Assembly (NCBI GenBank): GCA_027315105.1
Contig: DAHUYP010000036.1
Location: 1 to 37,553, forward strand
Reading direction: 5' to 3'
DNA: 37,553 nt
Origin: Gammaproteobacteria bacterium
GTDB taxonomy: Bacteria > Pseudomonadota > Gammaproteobacteria > Steroidobacterales > Steroidobacteraceae
Position numbers and translations under genes: made by a program. The notes below the pieces were generated by a model, which saw only the letters and a list, made by a program, of their open reading frames with translations, was not told the DNA's origin and did no database searches. Shown piece after piece: positions 1-7,649 of this stretch (position 1 is the first letter of the stretch; each line of letters begins with the position of its first letter).

Positions 1-2
1 CG

Positions 3-227
3 GGCGGCCGCGGCGCGCCGCAGCAGACGGCGCCGCGCGCCAATGCGGCGCGAGCACCGGGCGGCGCTTCGCCGCAGCGCGGCAATACCGCACCGCATGC
101 GGGTCAGCCACATGCGTCGCCGCAGCGTGCCGCCCAGCCTCGCCCGCAGCAGCCGCAGCAGCGCGGCGGCGGCCCATCGCAGGGCGGGGCTCGGCCGGAG
201 TACCGGCAGCCCGAAGGGCGCCGCTGA
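3..227 (+). CDS. C-terminal disordered tail of an unidentified protein (5' end outside window)
   Basis: One plus-strand frame is open from the left edge to a TGA at 225-227. It encodes about 74 residues with no folded character, very rich in Gln, Pro, Gly, Ala and Arg, ending in a basic stretch (...EYRQPEGRR). Such Gln/Pro/Gly/Arg-rich tails are common at the C-terminus of RhlE-type DEAD-box RNA helicases in proteobacteria, but no helicase motif lies inside the window, so that identity is only a guess. The stop lies 7 bases from the stop of the convergent kinase gene, which fits a real gene end better than chance. A competing reading frame over the same bases is longer but runs antisense through the kinase and is not believable. 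Confidence 0.5.
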   Translation, partial: GGRGAPQQTAPRANAARAPGGASPQRGNTAPHAGQPHASPQRAAQPRPQQPQQRGGGPSQGGARPEYRQPEGRR

Positions 228-234
228 GCGCGCC

Positions 235-1542
235 TCAGGAGCGCTGGCGCAGCTCGGTGCTCTGCAGGCGCCCGATCAGCGAGCGCAGGAACACGCGGTT
301 GAATCGCAGCTGGCAGGAGGCGGAGACCTGCTCGAGCAGCGTGGAACTGACCTTCAGCGCCGTCACCGAATCGGTTGCACGGATGGTCGCGGTGCGCTTG
401 GCGCCCTGCACGTAGCTGGTCTCCCCGAAGCACTCGCCGGTGGCCAGCAGCCCGACGCGCTGGCCGTGGCGCTCCACCGCGCAGTGGCCCGAGACGATGA
501 TGTAGAAACGATCATCCATCTCGCCCTCCTTCACGATCTCCTCGCCGCTGCTGTAATCCTGCCAGTGGCTGGCGCGCATGACCTCGTGGATCTCCGCGTG
601 CGAGAATTCGTGGAAGAACTTCAGGCGCCGCAGCAGGCTGAACTGCTCCTGCTGGTCCATGCGCGAGTACTGCTGCCGCAGCTTCTGGTGCACCCGGGTC
701 AGCTCGGCGGCGAAGTCCAGTCCCGAGCCATAGCGGCGCTCCGGATCCTTCTGCATCGCCACCGCGACCACGTTCTCGATCTCCTCGGGCACGTCGGTGC
801 GCAGCGTATGAATCGGCGCCGGCGTCGCGTACACGATCTGGTGCAGCAGCTTCGCCAGATTGCCGGCGCGAAACGGCCGCACTCCGGTCAGCAGCTCGTA
901 CATCACCGCCCCGAGCGAGTACAGATCCGAACGGCTGGTGAGTTCCAGGCTCTGCACCTGCTCCGGCGACATGTAGCTCGGCGAGCCGGCGATGCCTTCG
1001 ATGCGGGAGATCTCCGAATCGGCCACCAGCGCGATGCCGAAGTCGATGATGCGCACGTCGCTGTCGGTGGTCAGCATTATGTTGGACGGCTTGACGTCGC
1101 GATGGATGACGCCGCGCGAGTGCGCGTAGTGCAGCGCCTTGGCGCACTTGAACGTCAGCTCGACCACGTCGTCGAGGCGCAGCAGGTTGTCCGGACGGCA
1201 GTAGGCCGCCAGCGTGCGGGCCCCGTGCACGTGCTCGGTGACGATGTAGCAGTGGCCGCTTTCCTCACCGGCATCGTAGATCGGCAGGATGTTCGGATGC
1301 TGCAGCATGCCCACCATGTGGGCTTCCGACAGGAACATCTTGCGCGCGATGCGCGCACGTTCGTCGTCGCCGCCGGCCTCGATGTTGTAGACCTTGATGG
1401 CGACGTCGCGGCCGTAATACGGGTCATGCGACATGTAGACGATACCCGTGCTGCCGCGGCCGACCTCGTTGATGATGAGGTACTTGCCGATGCGCTCGGG
1501 AATCTTGCGCGCGCTCGCCGGTTTCGGTGCGGAAGCTGCCAT
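235..1542 (-). CDS. Ser/Thr protein kinase with C-terminal cyclic-nucleotide-binding domain
   Basis: This 435-residue cytoplasmic protein has a complete Hanks-type kinase domain (about residues 18-285) followed by a CAP/CRP-type cyclic-nucleotide-binding domain (about 305-425). Kinase hallmarks are visible: Gly-rich loop GRGSTGIVY (28-36), VAIK Lys50, HRDVKPSN with catalytic Asp149, DFG 167-169, and GSPSYMSPEQ in the activation segment. The cNMP module keeps the phosphate-binding cassette: FGE at 372-374 and RTAT with Arg383. There is no transmembrane segment, no PASTA repeat and no DNA-binding HTH. It probably phosphorylates proteins in response to a cyclic nucleotide, but this is inferred from domains only. 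It lies downstream of nusB on the same strand across a 189-base gap and may have its own promoter; two TATTCT-like hexamers lie just upstream of the ATG on the minus strand. Confidence 0.93.
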   Translation of the reverse strand: MAASAPKPASARKIPERIGKYLIINEVGRGSTGIVYMSHDPYYGRDVAIKVYNIEAGGDDERARIARKMFLSEAHMVGMLQHPNILPIYDAGEESGHCYIVTEHVHGARTLAAYCRPDNLLRLDDVVELTFKCAKALHYAHSRGVIHRDVKPSNIMLTTDSDVRIIDFGIALVADSEISRIEGIAGSPSYMSPEQVQSLELTSRSDLYSLGAVMYELLTGVRPFRAGNLAKLLHQIVYATPAPIHTLRTDVPEEIENVVAVAMQKDPERRYGSGLDFAAELTRVHQKLRQQYSRMDQQEQFSLLRRLKFFHEFSHAEIHEVMRASHWQDYSSGEEIVKEGEMDDRFYIIVSGHCAVERHGQRVGLLATGECFGETSYVQGAKRTATIRATDSVTALKVSSTLLEQVSASCQLRFNRVFLRSLIGRLQSTELRQRS

Positions 1543-1608
1543 CGGGCCGATGACCCCTTGAGAATAGGAGCCAGAATAAGCGCCCCTCGCGCCGCCGATC
1601 TGTGATGC

Positions 1609-1628
1609 GGATCGCGGATCGACGGCGG
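1609..1628. repeat. 20-bp element, copy A (upstream of the kinase)
   Basis: Bases 1609-1628 are identical to bases 29926-29945. The element contains a tandem GGATCGC/GGATCGA followed by CGGCGG. Copy A lies 67 bases upstream of the kinase start, in the nusB-kinase gap. A protein-binding site or a short dispersed repeat are both possible. Confidence 0.5.
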
Positions 1629-1731
1629 TGCGCGCCCGCGCGCGGCGGCGGCCGGGATAAGGTTCAGTCGCGGCGCTGATCGAAGCCCGAAGCCGAGAAC
1701 TGCATCACCGTATTGGCCGCTGGCAGCACGC

Positions 1732-2169
1732 TCAATGCTCCTGGGCGCGCCACAGGCGCGCGGCGCGATCGAGCACGCCGTTGACGAATTTATGCCCGTC
1801 GGTGGCGCCGAAGCGGCGCGCCAGGCCGACGGCCTCGTTGATCACCACGCGGTACGGCACGTCCGGGCGCTGCTGCAGCTCATAGCTGCCGATCAGCAGC
1901 AGCGCGTGCTCGACTGGATCGAGCTCCGCCGGCTTGCGATCGAGCAGCGGTGCGAGCGCGGCGTCGAGCTGCCGGTGCGTGCCGCAGACGCCCTCGATCA
2001 GGGCGCGGAAATACCCGGCATCGGCCCGCTGCATGTCCGGATCGGTGGCGAACTCCTGCACCAGGTCCTGCCATTCCCCGGCGTTGAGCTGCCAGCGATA
2101 CAGCGCCTGCAGCGCGAGCTTGCGGGCGACCGTACGCGCGCCCGAACTGCGCTCGACGCGCGCGCTCAC
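1732..2169 (-). CDS. nusB: Transcription antitermination factor NusB
   Basis: NusB is an all-helical RNA-binding protein that joins NusE (S10) on boxA RNA and promotes antitermination of rRNA operons. The 145-residue product has the typical opening (ARKLALQALYRWQLN) and the conserved C-terminal signature (PYRVVINEAVGLARRFG...HKFVNGVLD), and its length matches the family. I chose the GTG start at 2169-2167 because it overlaps the ribH stop in a GTGA junction, so translation is probably coupled. Longer in-frame starts run deep into ribH and encode no NusB sequence. The ribH-nusB pairing is the classical proteobacterial arrangement. Confidence 0.95.
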   Translation of the reverse strand: MSARVERSSGARTVARKLALQALYRWQLNAGEWQDLVQEFATDPDMQRADAGYFRALIEGVCGTHRQLDAALAPLLDRKPAELDPVEHALLLIGSYELQQRPDVPYRVVINEAVGLARRFGATDGHKFVNGVLDRAARLWRAQEH

Positions 2170-2639
2170 TTCAACCGCCGCAGCAGACTCGCCATCGCCA
2201 GCGCCGTCTCGAGCGCCTCGCCGCCCTTGTTGAGCTTGTCCGGGGCCGCACGCTCGAGCGCCTGGGTCCGATGATCGACCGTCAGGACGCCGAAGCTCAC
2301 CGGTACGCCGGTGTCGAGCATCACGCGCTGCAGGCCGTAGGCGCACTGGCCGGCCACCAGCTCGAAATGCGCGGTATCGCCGCGGATCACGCAGCCCAGC
2401 GCCACCACCGCGTCGACCGTGCGCTGCAGCGCGAGCGCCCTGGCCGCCAGCGGCAACTCGAACGCGCCCGGCACGCGCTCGCTCCGCAGCGCGCTCTCGA
2501 CGCCGCCGTGCCTGAGCCAGGCGGCACGCGCCCCGTCGAGCAGCGCGCCGACGATGTCCTCGTTGTAGCGCGCGGCCACGAGCGCGAATCTGAAATCGCC
2601 CGCTGCAAACGTCCCGGATTGATCGGCCGCGCTACCCAT
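2166..2639 (-). CDS. ribH: 6,7-dimethyl-8-ribityllumazine synthase
   Basis: RibH condenses 5-amino-6-ribitylamino-uracil with 3,4-dihydroxy-2-butanone 4-phosphate, the penultimate step of riboflavin synthesis. The 157-residue protein shows the family pattern: FALVAARYNEDIVGALLDGA near residue 18, VPGAFELPLAARAL, VALGCVIRGDTAHFELVAGQ with the phosphate-binding GDT, and PVSFGVLTVDHRTQALERA near the C-terminus. It sits between ribBX (24-base gap) and nusB (4-base overlap), so the enzyme supplying one of its substrates is encoded just upstream. Confidence 0.96.
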   Translation of the reverse strand: MGSAADQSGTFAAGDFRFALVAARYNEDIVGALLDGARAAWLRHGGVESALRSERVPGAFELPLAARALALQRTVDAVVALGCVIRGDTAHFELVAGQCAYGLQRVMLDTGVPVSFGVLTVDHRTQALERAAPDKLNKGGEALETALAMASLLRRLK

Positions 2640-2663
2640 GCGGCTGCGGAGTATATCGGAGCT

Positions 2664-3851
2664 TCAACCGCTCTCGCCGACGTAATCGATTATCTCCAGG
2701 CCGAAAGCCGATATGCCGTGCAGCTGCTTCGGCGCCGACAGCACGCGCATGCGGCGCACGCCCAGGTCCTGCAGGATCTGCGCCCCCACGCCATAGGTGC
2801 GCAGCACTCGTCCACTCATGGCGGCCGGTGCGTCGGCCTCCGCGCGCCGCGCCAGCGACTGCACCGCATCGGCCAGCTCGCGCGGCGGCTCGCCCTGGCG
2901 CAGGATCACGACTACCCCGCAGGGCGAGCGCGCGATCCGCTGCAGCGCTGCGCGCAGCGTCCAGGCGCGCGAGCGGTCGTGCACGCCGATCAGATCGCGC
3001 AGCGTATCGACCACGTGCACGCGCACCAGCGGCGTATCGGCCTGCAGATCGCCATGCACCAGCGCCAGGTGCACGTCGCGGTTGACGTGATCCTCGTAGC
3101 AGTACAGGCGGAACTCGCCCTCATCGCAGCTCACGGTCTGCTCGGCGATGCGCTCCACCGAGCGCTCGGTCTGCAGGCGATGGCGGATCAGGTCGGCGAT
3201 GGTGCCGATCCTGAGCTGATGGCGGCGCGCGAACTCCTCGAGCTGCGGCCGGCGCGCCATGGTGCCATCATCGTTCATGATCTCGACGATCACGGCGGCC
3301 GGCTCGAAGCCCGCGAGCCGCGCCAGATCGCAGCCCGCCTCGGTGTGGCCGGCGCGCGTGAGCACCCCGCCCGGCTGCGCCATGATCGGGAACACGTGGC
3401 CGGGCTGGCGCAGATCCTGCGCCACCGCCTCCGGCCGCACTGCGGCACGCACCGTGTGCGCGCGGTCGTGCGCCGAGATGCCCGTGGTGACGCCTTCGGC
3501 AGCCTCGATCGACAGCGTGAAATTGGTGCGATGGGTGCGGTCGGTATCGCTGACCATCAGCGGCAAGCGCAGCTGTGCGCAGCGCTCGCGCGTGAGCGTC
3601 AGGCAGATCAGGCCGCGCCCGAAGCGCGCCATGAAGTTGATGTCCTCGGCGCGCACGCACTCGGCGGCCATGACCAGGTCGCCCTCGTTCTCGCGGTCCT
3701 GGTCGTCCATGATGACGACCATGCGCCCGGCGCGCAGCTCCGCGAGGATCTCGTCGATGCTGTTGAGGCCCTCGCCCGCACCGGGGGCCCCGGGGGCGCC
3801 GGGCGCGCCGGCGGCGCGGCGCTGCGGATCGATGCTGCGGATCTTGCCCAT
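2664..3851 (-). CDS. ribB: 3,4-dihydroxy-2-butanone 4-phosphate synthase with degenerate GTP cyclohydrolase II domain (RibBX type)
   Basis: The N-terminal domain (about residues 30-235) is a complete DHBP synthase that makes the four-carbon riboflavin precursor from ribulose 5-phosphate. DDQDRENEGDL, GRGLICL, RAGHTEA and MNDDGTMAR are all visible. The C-terminal domain (about 240-395) aligns with GTP cyclohydrolase II (HLALVHGD, TYGVGAQILQDLGVRRMRVL, GLEIID) but has lost the zinc-binding Cys cluster. Where the family has CxTGDxFxSxRCDCG, this protein reads VVDTLRDLIGVHDRSRAW. The cyclohydrolase is therefore probably inactive, as in the RibBX variant known from proteobacteria, and a separate ribA is expected elsewhere. 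About 28 residues precede the usual start of the family and carry three Gly-Ala-Pro triplets. The upstream gap is too short for an FMN riboswitch. Confidence 0.93.
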   Translation of the reverse strand: MGKIRSIDPQRRAAGAPGAPGAPGAGEGLNSIDEILAELRAGRMVVIMDDQDRENEGDLVMAAECVRAEDINFMARFGRGLICLTLTRERCAQLRLPLMVSDTDRTHRTNFTLSIEAAEGVTTGISAHDRAHTVRAAVRPEAVAQDLRQPGHVFPIMAQPGGVLTRAGHTEAGCDLARLAGFEPAAVIVEIMNDDGTMARRPQLEEFARRHQLRIGTIADLIRHRLQTERSVERIAEQTVSCDEGEFRLYCYEDHVNRDVHLALVHGDLQADTPLVRVHVVDTLRDLIGVHDRSRAWTLRAALQRIARSPCGVVVILRQGEPPRELADAVQSLARRAEADAPAAMSGRVLRTYGVGAQILQDLGVRRMRVLSAPKQLHGISAFGLEIIDYVGESG

Positions 3852-3908
3852 CTGTAAACGTTAACACGCCGCCGGCTTTCGCGATCGGCCGGCCGTCACG
3901 GCCGCGCC

Positions 3909-4604
3909 TCAGGGGGCGGCAGCGAACAGGCTGCCCACCGCCGCGGTCAGGGCCATGGCGAACGCGCCCCAGAAGGTCACGCGCAGCACGCCCACCGTCG
4001 CACGCGCGCCGCCGGCGCGCGCCGCCAGGCCGCCGAGCACGGCCAGGGACAGCAGCGAGCCGCCGGCGATCACCGCCATGCGGGGCGTGCCCGGGCTCGC
4101 CAGCACCAGCAGCATCGGCAGCACGGCACCGGCGGCGAAGCTCGAGGCCGATGCCAGCGCCGCCTGCAGCGGCCGCGCGCGATGCACGGCCGACAAGCCG
4201 AGCTCGTCGCGCGCGTGCGCGCCGAGCGCATCGTGCGCCATGAGCTGCACCGCGACCTGCTGCGCGAGCGCCGGTTCGAGCCCGCGCTGCACGTAGATGC
4301 CGGCCAGCTCGGCGCGTTCCGAGGCCTCGTCCGCCTGAAGTTCGAGCCGCTCGCGCTCCAGATCCGAGCGCTCGCTGTCGGCTTGCGAGCTGACCGAGAC
4401 GAATTCGCCGGCCGCCATCGACATGGCCCCTGCCACCAGCCCGGCAACGCCCACCAGCAGCGCCTGAGCGCGCGACACGTGCGTCGCCGCCACGCCGACC
4501 AGCAGGCTCGCCACCGAGACGATGCCGTCGTTGGCGCCGAGCACGGCGGCGCGCAGCCAGCCGATGCGGTTCACGTAGTGGCGTTCGAAATGGGGGCGTT
4601 TCAT
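3909..4604 (-). CDS. VIT1/CCC1 family transporter (probable Fe2+/Mn2+)
   Basis: This 231-residue inner-membrane protein matches the VIT1/CCC1 family, which moves ferrous iron or manganese out of the cytoplasm. It opens with the family signature HYVNRIGWLRAAVLGANDGIVS, then MSMAAGEFVSVSSQADSE. A charged cytoplasmic helical segment (about residues 75-135) follows, where the plant and eukaryotic proteins bind metal, then about three more membrane segments. It is inserted between the M28 peptidase and ribBX on the same strand (44 and 57 bases away). Nothing local such as a Fur box indicates iron control, so the metal is inferred from the family. Confidence 0.9.
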   Translation of the reverse strand: MKRPHFERHYVNRIGWLRAAVLGANDGIVSVASLLVGVAATHVSRAQALLVGVAGLVAGAMSMAAGEFVSVSSQADSERSDLERERLELQADEASERAELAGIYVQRGLEPALAQQVAVQLMAHDALGAHARDELGLSAVHRARPLQAALASASSFAAGAVLPMLLVLASPGTPRMAVIAGGSLLSLAVLGGLAARAGGARATVGVLRVTFWGAFAMALTAAVGSLFAAAP

Positions 4605-4647
4605 GCCTGCCGACCCTCGCTCAAGTACCTGCGCCGCTGCGCCCGGA

Positions 4648-6963
4648 TCAGTTTCGCAGCAGTGCGCCGGCGGCGTCCAGGTGCTCGCTGTACGTCTCGA
4701 GCGCCTGCGCCGTGAGCGCGATGTACTGCCCGGCCTCGTCCCAGCGATATTGTTCGATCGCCTCGCGCACTCCCGGCAGCGTCTTGGCGTCGTAGCCGCT
4801 GTACACGCCCGGCGCGTAGATCAGGTGCCGGTACCAGGCACGTCCGGGCAGCCCCTGCTCGCTGGTCAGCGCTTGCTCCATTCCCTGCAGCAGGGCATCG
4901 AGGCGCGCGCGCTGCGCGCCGCTCAAGGCCAGCCCGTGGGCCGCGGCGCCGTCGTAGGCCAGGTCGTAGGCATGCGCCGCGCTCTTCAGGTGCCGCAGCA
5001 CGTTGTCGAGCGGAGCGAAATTCAGATACGGAACCTCGCTCTCGGCCTCGGGCGGACCGACTCTGCGCGTGGGATCGGCGGCGAGCTCGAAGGCCTGCGC
5101 CTGGCGCAGCTGCGTGAGCAGCTCGGCGTGCTCGCGCTTGTCGTCGGCGAGCTTGTGCAGCTCGCGCACATAGCCGTCGAGCCGGTCGGCCGCGTCCGAG
5201 AAGCGCAGCGGCAGCACGTCGGCGTCGGCCACGCGCAGCACCAGGTGGCCGACGGTCTGCGCTTCGACGACGCCGTACGCGAAGCTCGGGTCGCCGAAGC
5301 GCGCGTAATGGTCGAAGCTGTCATAGTCCGAATGGTAGATGCCGAGGTCATCGGCCTCGCCGCCGTAGCCCAGATCGAGTGCCGCGATGCCCAGGTGCTG
5401 CAGGAAGGGCGTGAAATCCGAGCCCGATCCCAGCGCCTCGAGCGGCAGGTCGGCGCCGGCGGCCGCCGCCTGCGCCAGGCTCTTAGCCCGTTCGTCGCCG
5501 CCCTCGTAGGCAGCGACGCGCTGCCTGGCGCGCAGGCGCTGCAGCACGCTGCCGTCGGTCTCCGGATCACGGATGTCGGCGCTGATCTCGGTGACCAGGC
5601 GCTGCAACGACGGGCTGCCGCCGGCTTCCAGGAAGCCGCGCGCATTGGTGTCGGAATTGACGTACAGCACCGCGTGGCGCCGCAGCTCCTGCGCATGCGT
5701 CTCGGCCCACTCGGTGGAGCCGAGCAACGCCGGCTCCTCGCCGTCCCAGCTCGCATAGATGAGGGTGCGGCGCGGCCGCCAGCCGCTCTTGCGAAGTGCG
5801 CCGATCGACTTGGCCTCGGCCATCAGTGCGGCGTTGCCGGCCAGCGGGTCCCAGGCGCCGAACACCCAGCCGTCGTGGTGATTGCCGCGCACGATCCACT
5901 CATCGGCCAGCTCGCTGCCGGGCATCCTGGCGATCACGTCATAGATCGGCTTCAGGCCCCAGTCCGATTCGACCTGCAGGTGCACCCTGGCCGCGCCGTC
6001 GCCGATGTGATAGGTGATCGGCAGCGAGCCGCGCCAGCTCGGCGGCGCCACCGGCCCGGCCAGCGCCGCGAGCAGCGGCTGCGCATCGCCGTAGGAGATC
6101 GGCAGCACCGGAATCCTCATCAGCGTCCTGGCCTCCGCGATCGGCAGCCGCTTGGCATCGGCGGTGGCGCCGACGTCGGGGGTCAGCGGATCGCCGGAAT
6201 AGAGCGTGATGTCGGCCACCGAACCGCGCTGCACGCCCTGCGCCGGACGCCAGCCGCCCTGCGGATAGACGTCGCCGGCGCCATAGCCGTCCTCCTGCGG
6301 ATCGGAATAGATGATGCAGCCGATGGCGCCGTGCTGCTGGGCGAGCTTGGGCTTCAGTCCGCGCCAGGCGCCGCCGTAGCGCGCGATCACGATCCGGCCT
6401 CGGACGCTGATGCCGCGGCGATCGAGCTCCTGGTAGTCGTCCGGCATGCCGTAGTTCACGTACACGAGTTCGCCGCTGACGTCGCCGTCGGCGCCGTAGA
6501 CGTTGTAGGGCGGCAGCGCGTGCGGGTTGCGGCCCGAGGTGGCATCGCCCTTGATCGCGGGCTCGCGCAGCGTGGCGGTGAATTTGCGCGGCGCGGTGAG
6601 CTGCAGCGACACGCGCTTGGGAGTCGGATAGAGCACCTGGAAGGTCTCGATGTCCGCATCCCAGCCCCATTCGCGGAATTTCCGCAGCATGAACTCGGCG
6701 TTGGCCTTGTCGTGCGGCGAGCCGACCTGATTCGGCTCGCTCGACATGCTCTGCAGCCAGTCGCGCAGCTCCTGCGGCGTCAGCCCGGCGTCGAAGCGGC
6801 GCTCCAGCGCGCGCTCATCGAGCGCGTGCGCGGGGCCGTAGCCGAGCATCGACTCGCCCGCAGGCGCATCGCCCCGCGCCGTGAGCACGGCACCCAGCAG
6901 GCCGGCCGCGATGAGTCCGATAAGCCGCGGGCTGCCGATGGGGATCGGGCGCATGGTGGTCAT
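4648..6963 (-). CDS. Exported M28 metallopeptidase, glutamate carboxypeptidase II / transferrin-receptor-like
   Basis: From the ATG at 6963 the protein has about 771 residues. It begins with a signal peptide (RLIGLIAAGLLGAVLTARG), followed by a PA domain, an M28 peptidase domain and a TfR-type dimerisation domain, the order seen in glutamate carboxypeptidase II. The co-catalytic zinc ligands and general base are recognisable: GNHHDGWVFGAWDP (His and Asp), SWDGEEPALLGSTEW (catalytic Glu pair), NSDTN (Asp) and IYHSDYDS (His). It should therefore be an active periplasmic or secreted carboxypeptidase with two zinc ions, substrate unknown. A TTG start at 7008 would add 15 non-signal residues; I prefer the ATG because the signal peptide then begins normally. 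It interrupts the rib operon and has no evident link to riboflavin. Confidence 0.92.
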   Translation of the reverse strand: MTTMRPIPIGSPRLIGLIAAGLLGAVLTARGDAPAGESMLGYGPAHALDERALERRFDAGLTPQELRDWLQSMSSEPNQVGSPHDKANAEFMLRKFREWGWDADIETFQVLYPTPKRVSLQLTAPRKFTATLREPAIKGDATSGRNPHALPPYNVYGADGDVSGELVYVNYGMPDDYQELDRRGISVRGRIVIARYGGAWRGLKPKLAQQHGAIGCIIYSDPQEDGYGAGDVYPQGGWRPAQGVQRGSVADITLYSGDPLTPDVGATADAKRLPIAEARTLMRIPVLPISYGDAQPLLAALAGPVAPPSWRGSLPITYHIGDGAARVHLQVESDWGLKPIYDVIARMPGSELADEWIVRGNHHDGWVFGAWDPLAGNAALMAEAKSIGALRKSGWRPRRTLIYASWDGEEPALLGSTEWAETHAQELRRHAVLYVNSDTNARGFLEAGGSPSLQRLVTEISADIRDPETDGSVLQRLRARQRVAAYEGGDERAKSLAQAAAAGADLPLEALGSGSDFTPFLQHLGIAALDLGYGGEADDLGIYHSDYDSFDHYARFGDPSFAYGVVEAQTVGHLVLRVADADVLPLRFSDAADRLDGYVRELHKLADDKREHAELLTQLRQAQAFELAADPTRRVGPPEAESEVPYLNFAPLDNVLRHLKSAAHAYDLAYDGAAAHGLALSGAQRARLDALLQGMEQALTSEQGLPGRAWYRHLIYAPGVYSGYDAKTLPGVREAIEQYRWDEAGQYIALTAQALETYSEHLDAAGALLRN

Positions 6964-7079
6964 AGGGAGCGGGCCGTCGTCGGGTGCGTCGAGCGCACAG
7001 AGCGGCAAGTGTGCCTCAAGCCCCCGGCGGCGTCACGGCCGCGCCGGCGCGCGGCCTGGCGCGACCTCACTCGCGGCCG

Positions 7080-7610
7080 CTATCGATATCTGGAATGCCC
7101 ATGCACGCCGTGCGCGAACGCGCGGAACAGCCCGATCAGGCCGTAGAGCAGGCCGAGGAACAGCACCCAGAGCAGCCCGCCGACCACCAGCGCCAGCACC
7201 AGGCTCGGCAGGGTGAGCGTGAAGCCGGGCTGGAACACGCTCCAGGTGGCCTGCATCAGCCCGGCATCATGATGCAGCAGCAGGTAGCTGCATTGGTGCA
7301 GCAGGTCGGTGTCGAGCCCGTGCAGTATGGCGCGCAGGTGCTCGGCCGCATCGAGCATGGACTGCAGTGCCTCGCCCTCCTGATGGAAGGTCGGATCGCT
7401 GCTCTGCAGGTGGTAGCGGATCAGGGCGTCGAGACTGCCGCCGTGGCTGCGATCGGCGACCGCCTGGAACGGCGCCAGGTCGGCGAGCAGCTGATCGAGC
7501 CGTCCGCCGGCGCGCTGGCGGTACTGGACGATGAAGCTCGGCACGCATCCGGCCGCGATCACGCCGATCAGCAGCACCAGTCGATCGAGCAGCCCGAGGA
7601 TAAGCTTCAT
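7080..7610 (-). CDS. DUF2937 family inner-membrane protein
   Basis: The 176-residue protein has an N-terminal hydrophobic segment (about residues 3-22), a soluble middle (about 30-125) and one or two C-terminal membrane segments (about 133-165), so the middle probably faces the periplasm. The pattern PSFIVQYRQRAGGRLDQ, PFQAVADRSHGG.LDALI, SSDPTFHQEGEA and ATW..FQPGF fits DUF2937, a family with no established function. It directly follows ribE (39-base gap), on the same strand and probably in the same transcript, and precedes the M28 peptidase. Confidence 0.85.
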   Translation of the reverse strand: MKLILGLLDRLVLLIGVIAAGCVPSFIVQYRQRAGGRLDQLLADLAPFQAVADRSHGGSLDALIRYHLQSSDPTFHQEGEALQSMLDAAEHLRAILHGLDTDLLHQCSYLLLHHDAGLMQATWSVFQPGFTLTLPSLVLALVVGGLLWVLFLGLLYGLIGLFRAFAHGVHGHSRYR

Positions 7611-7649
7611 GCCCGGCGCACCCTCATGATCCGTTTCGGCCGCCTCAGG

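Noticed and set aside
3852-3908. FMN riboswitch before ribBX
   Set aside because: The gap is only 57 bases, too short for the conserved RFN element, and no such fold is visible upstream of ribD or ribE either.
4603-7146. Long plus-strand open frame of over 800 codons opposite the M28 peptidase gene
   Set aside because: It is antisense to a peptidase with all catalytic motifs. Its product is Arg/Ala/Gln-rich without any recognisable fold, as expected from a GC-rich shadow frame. Similar long shadows opposite purL, ribBX, the RND permease and the GGDEF/EAL gene were rejected for the same reason.
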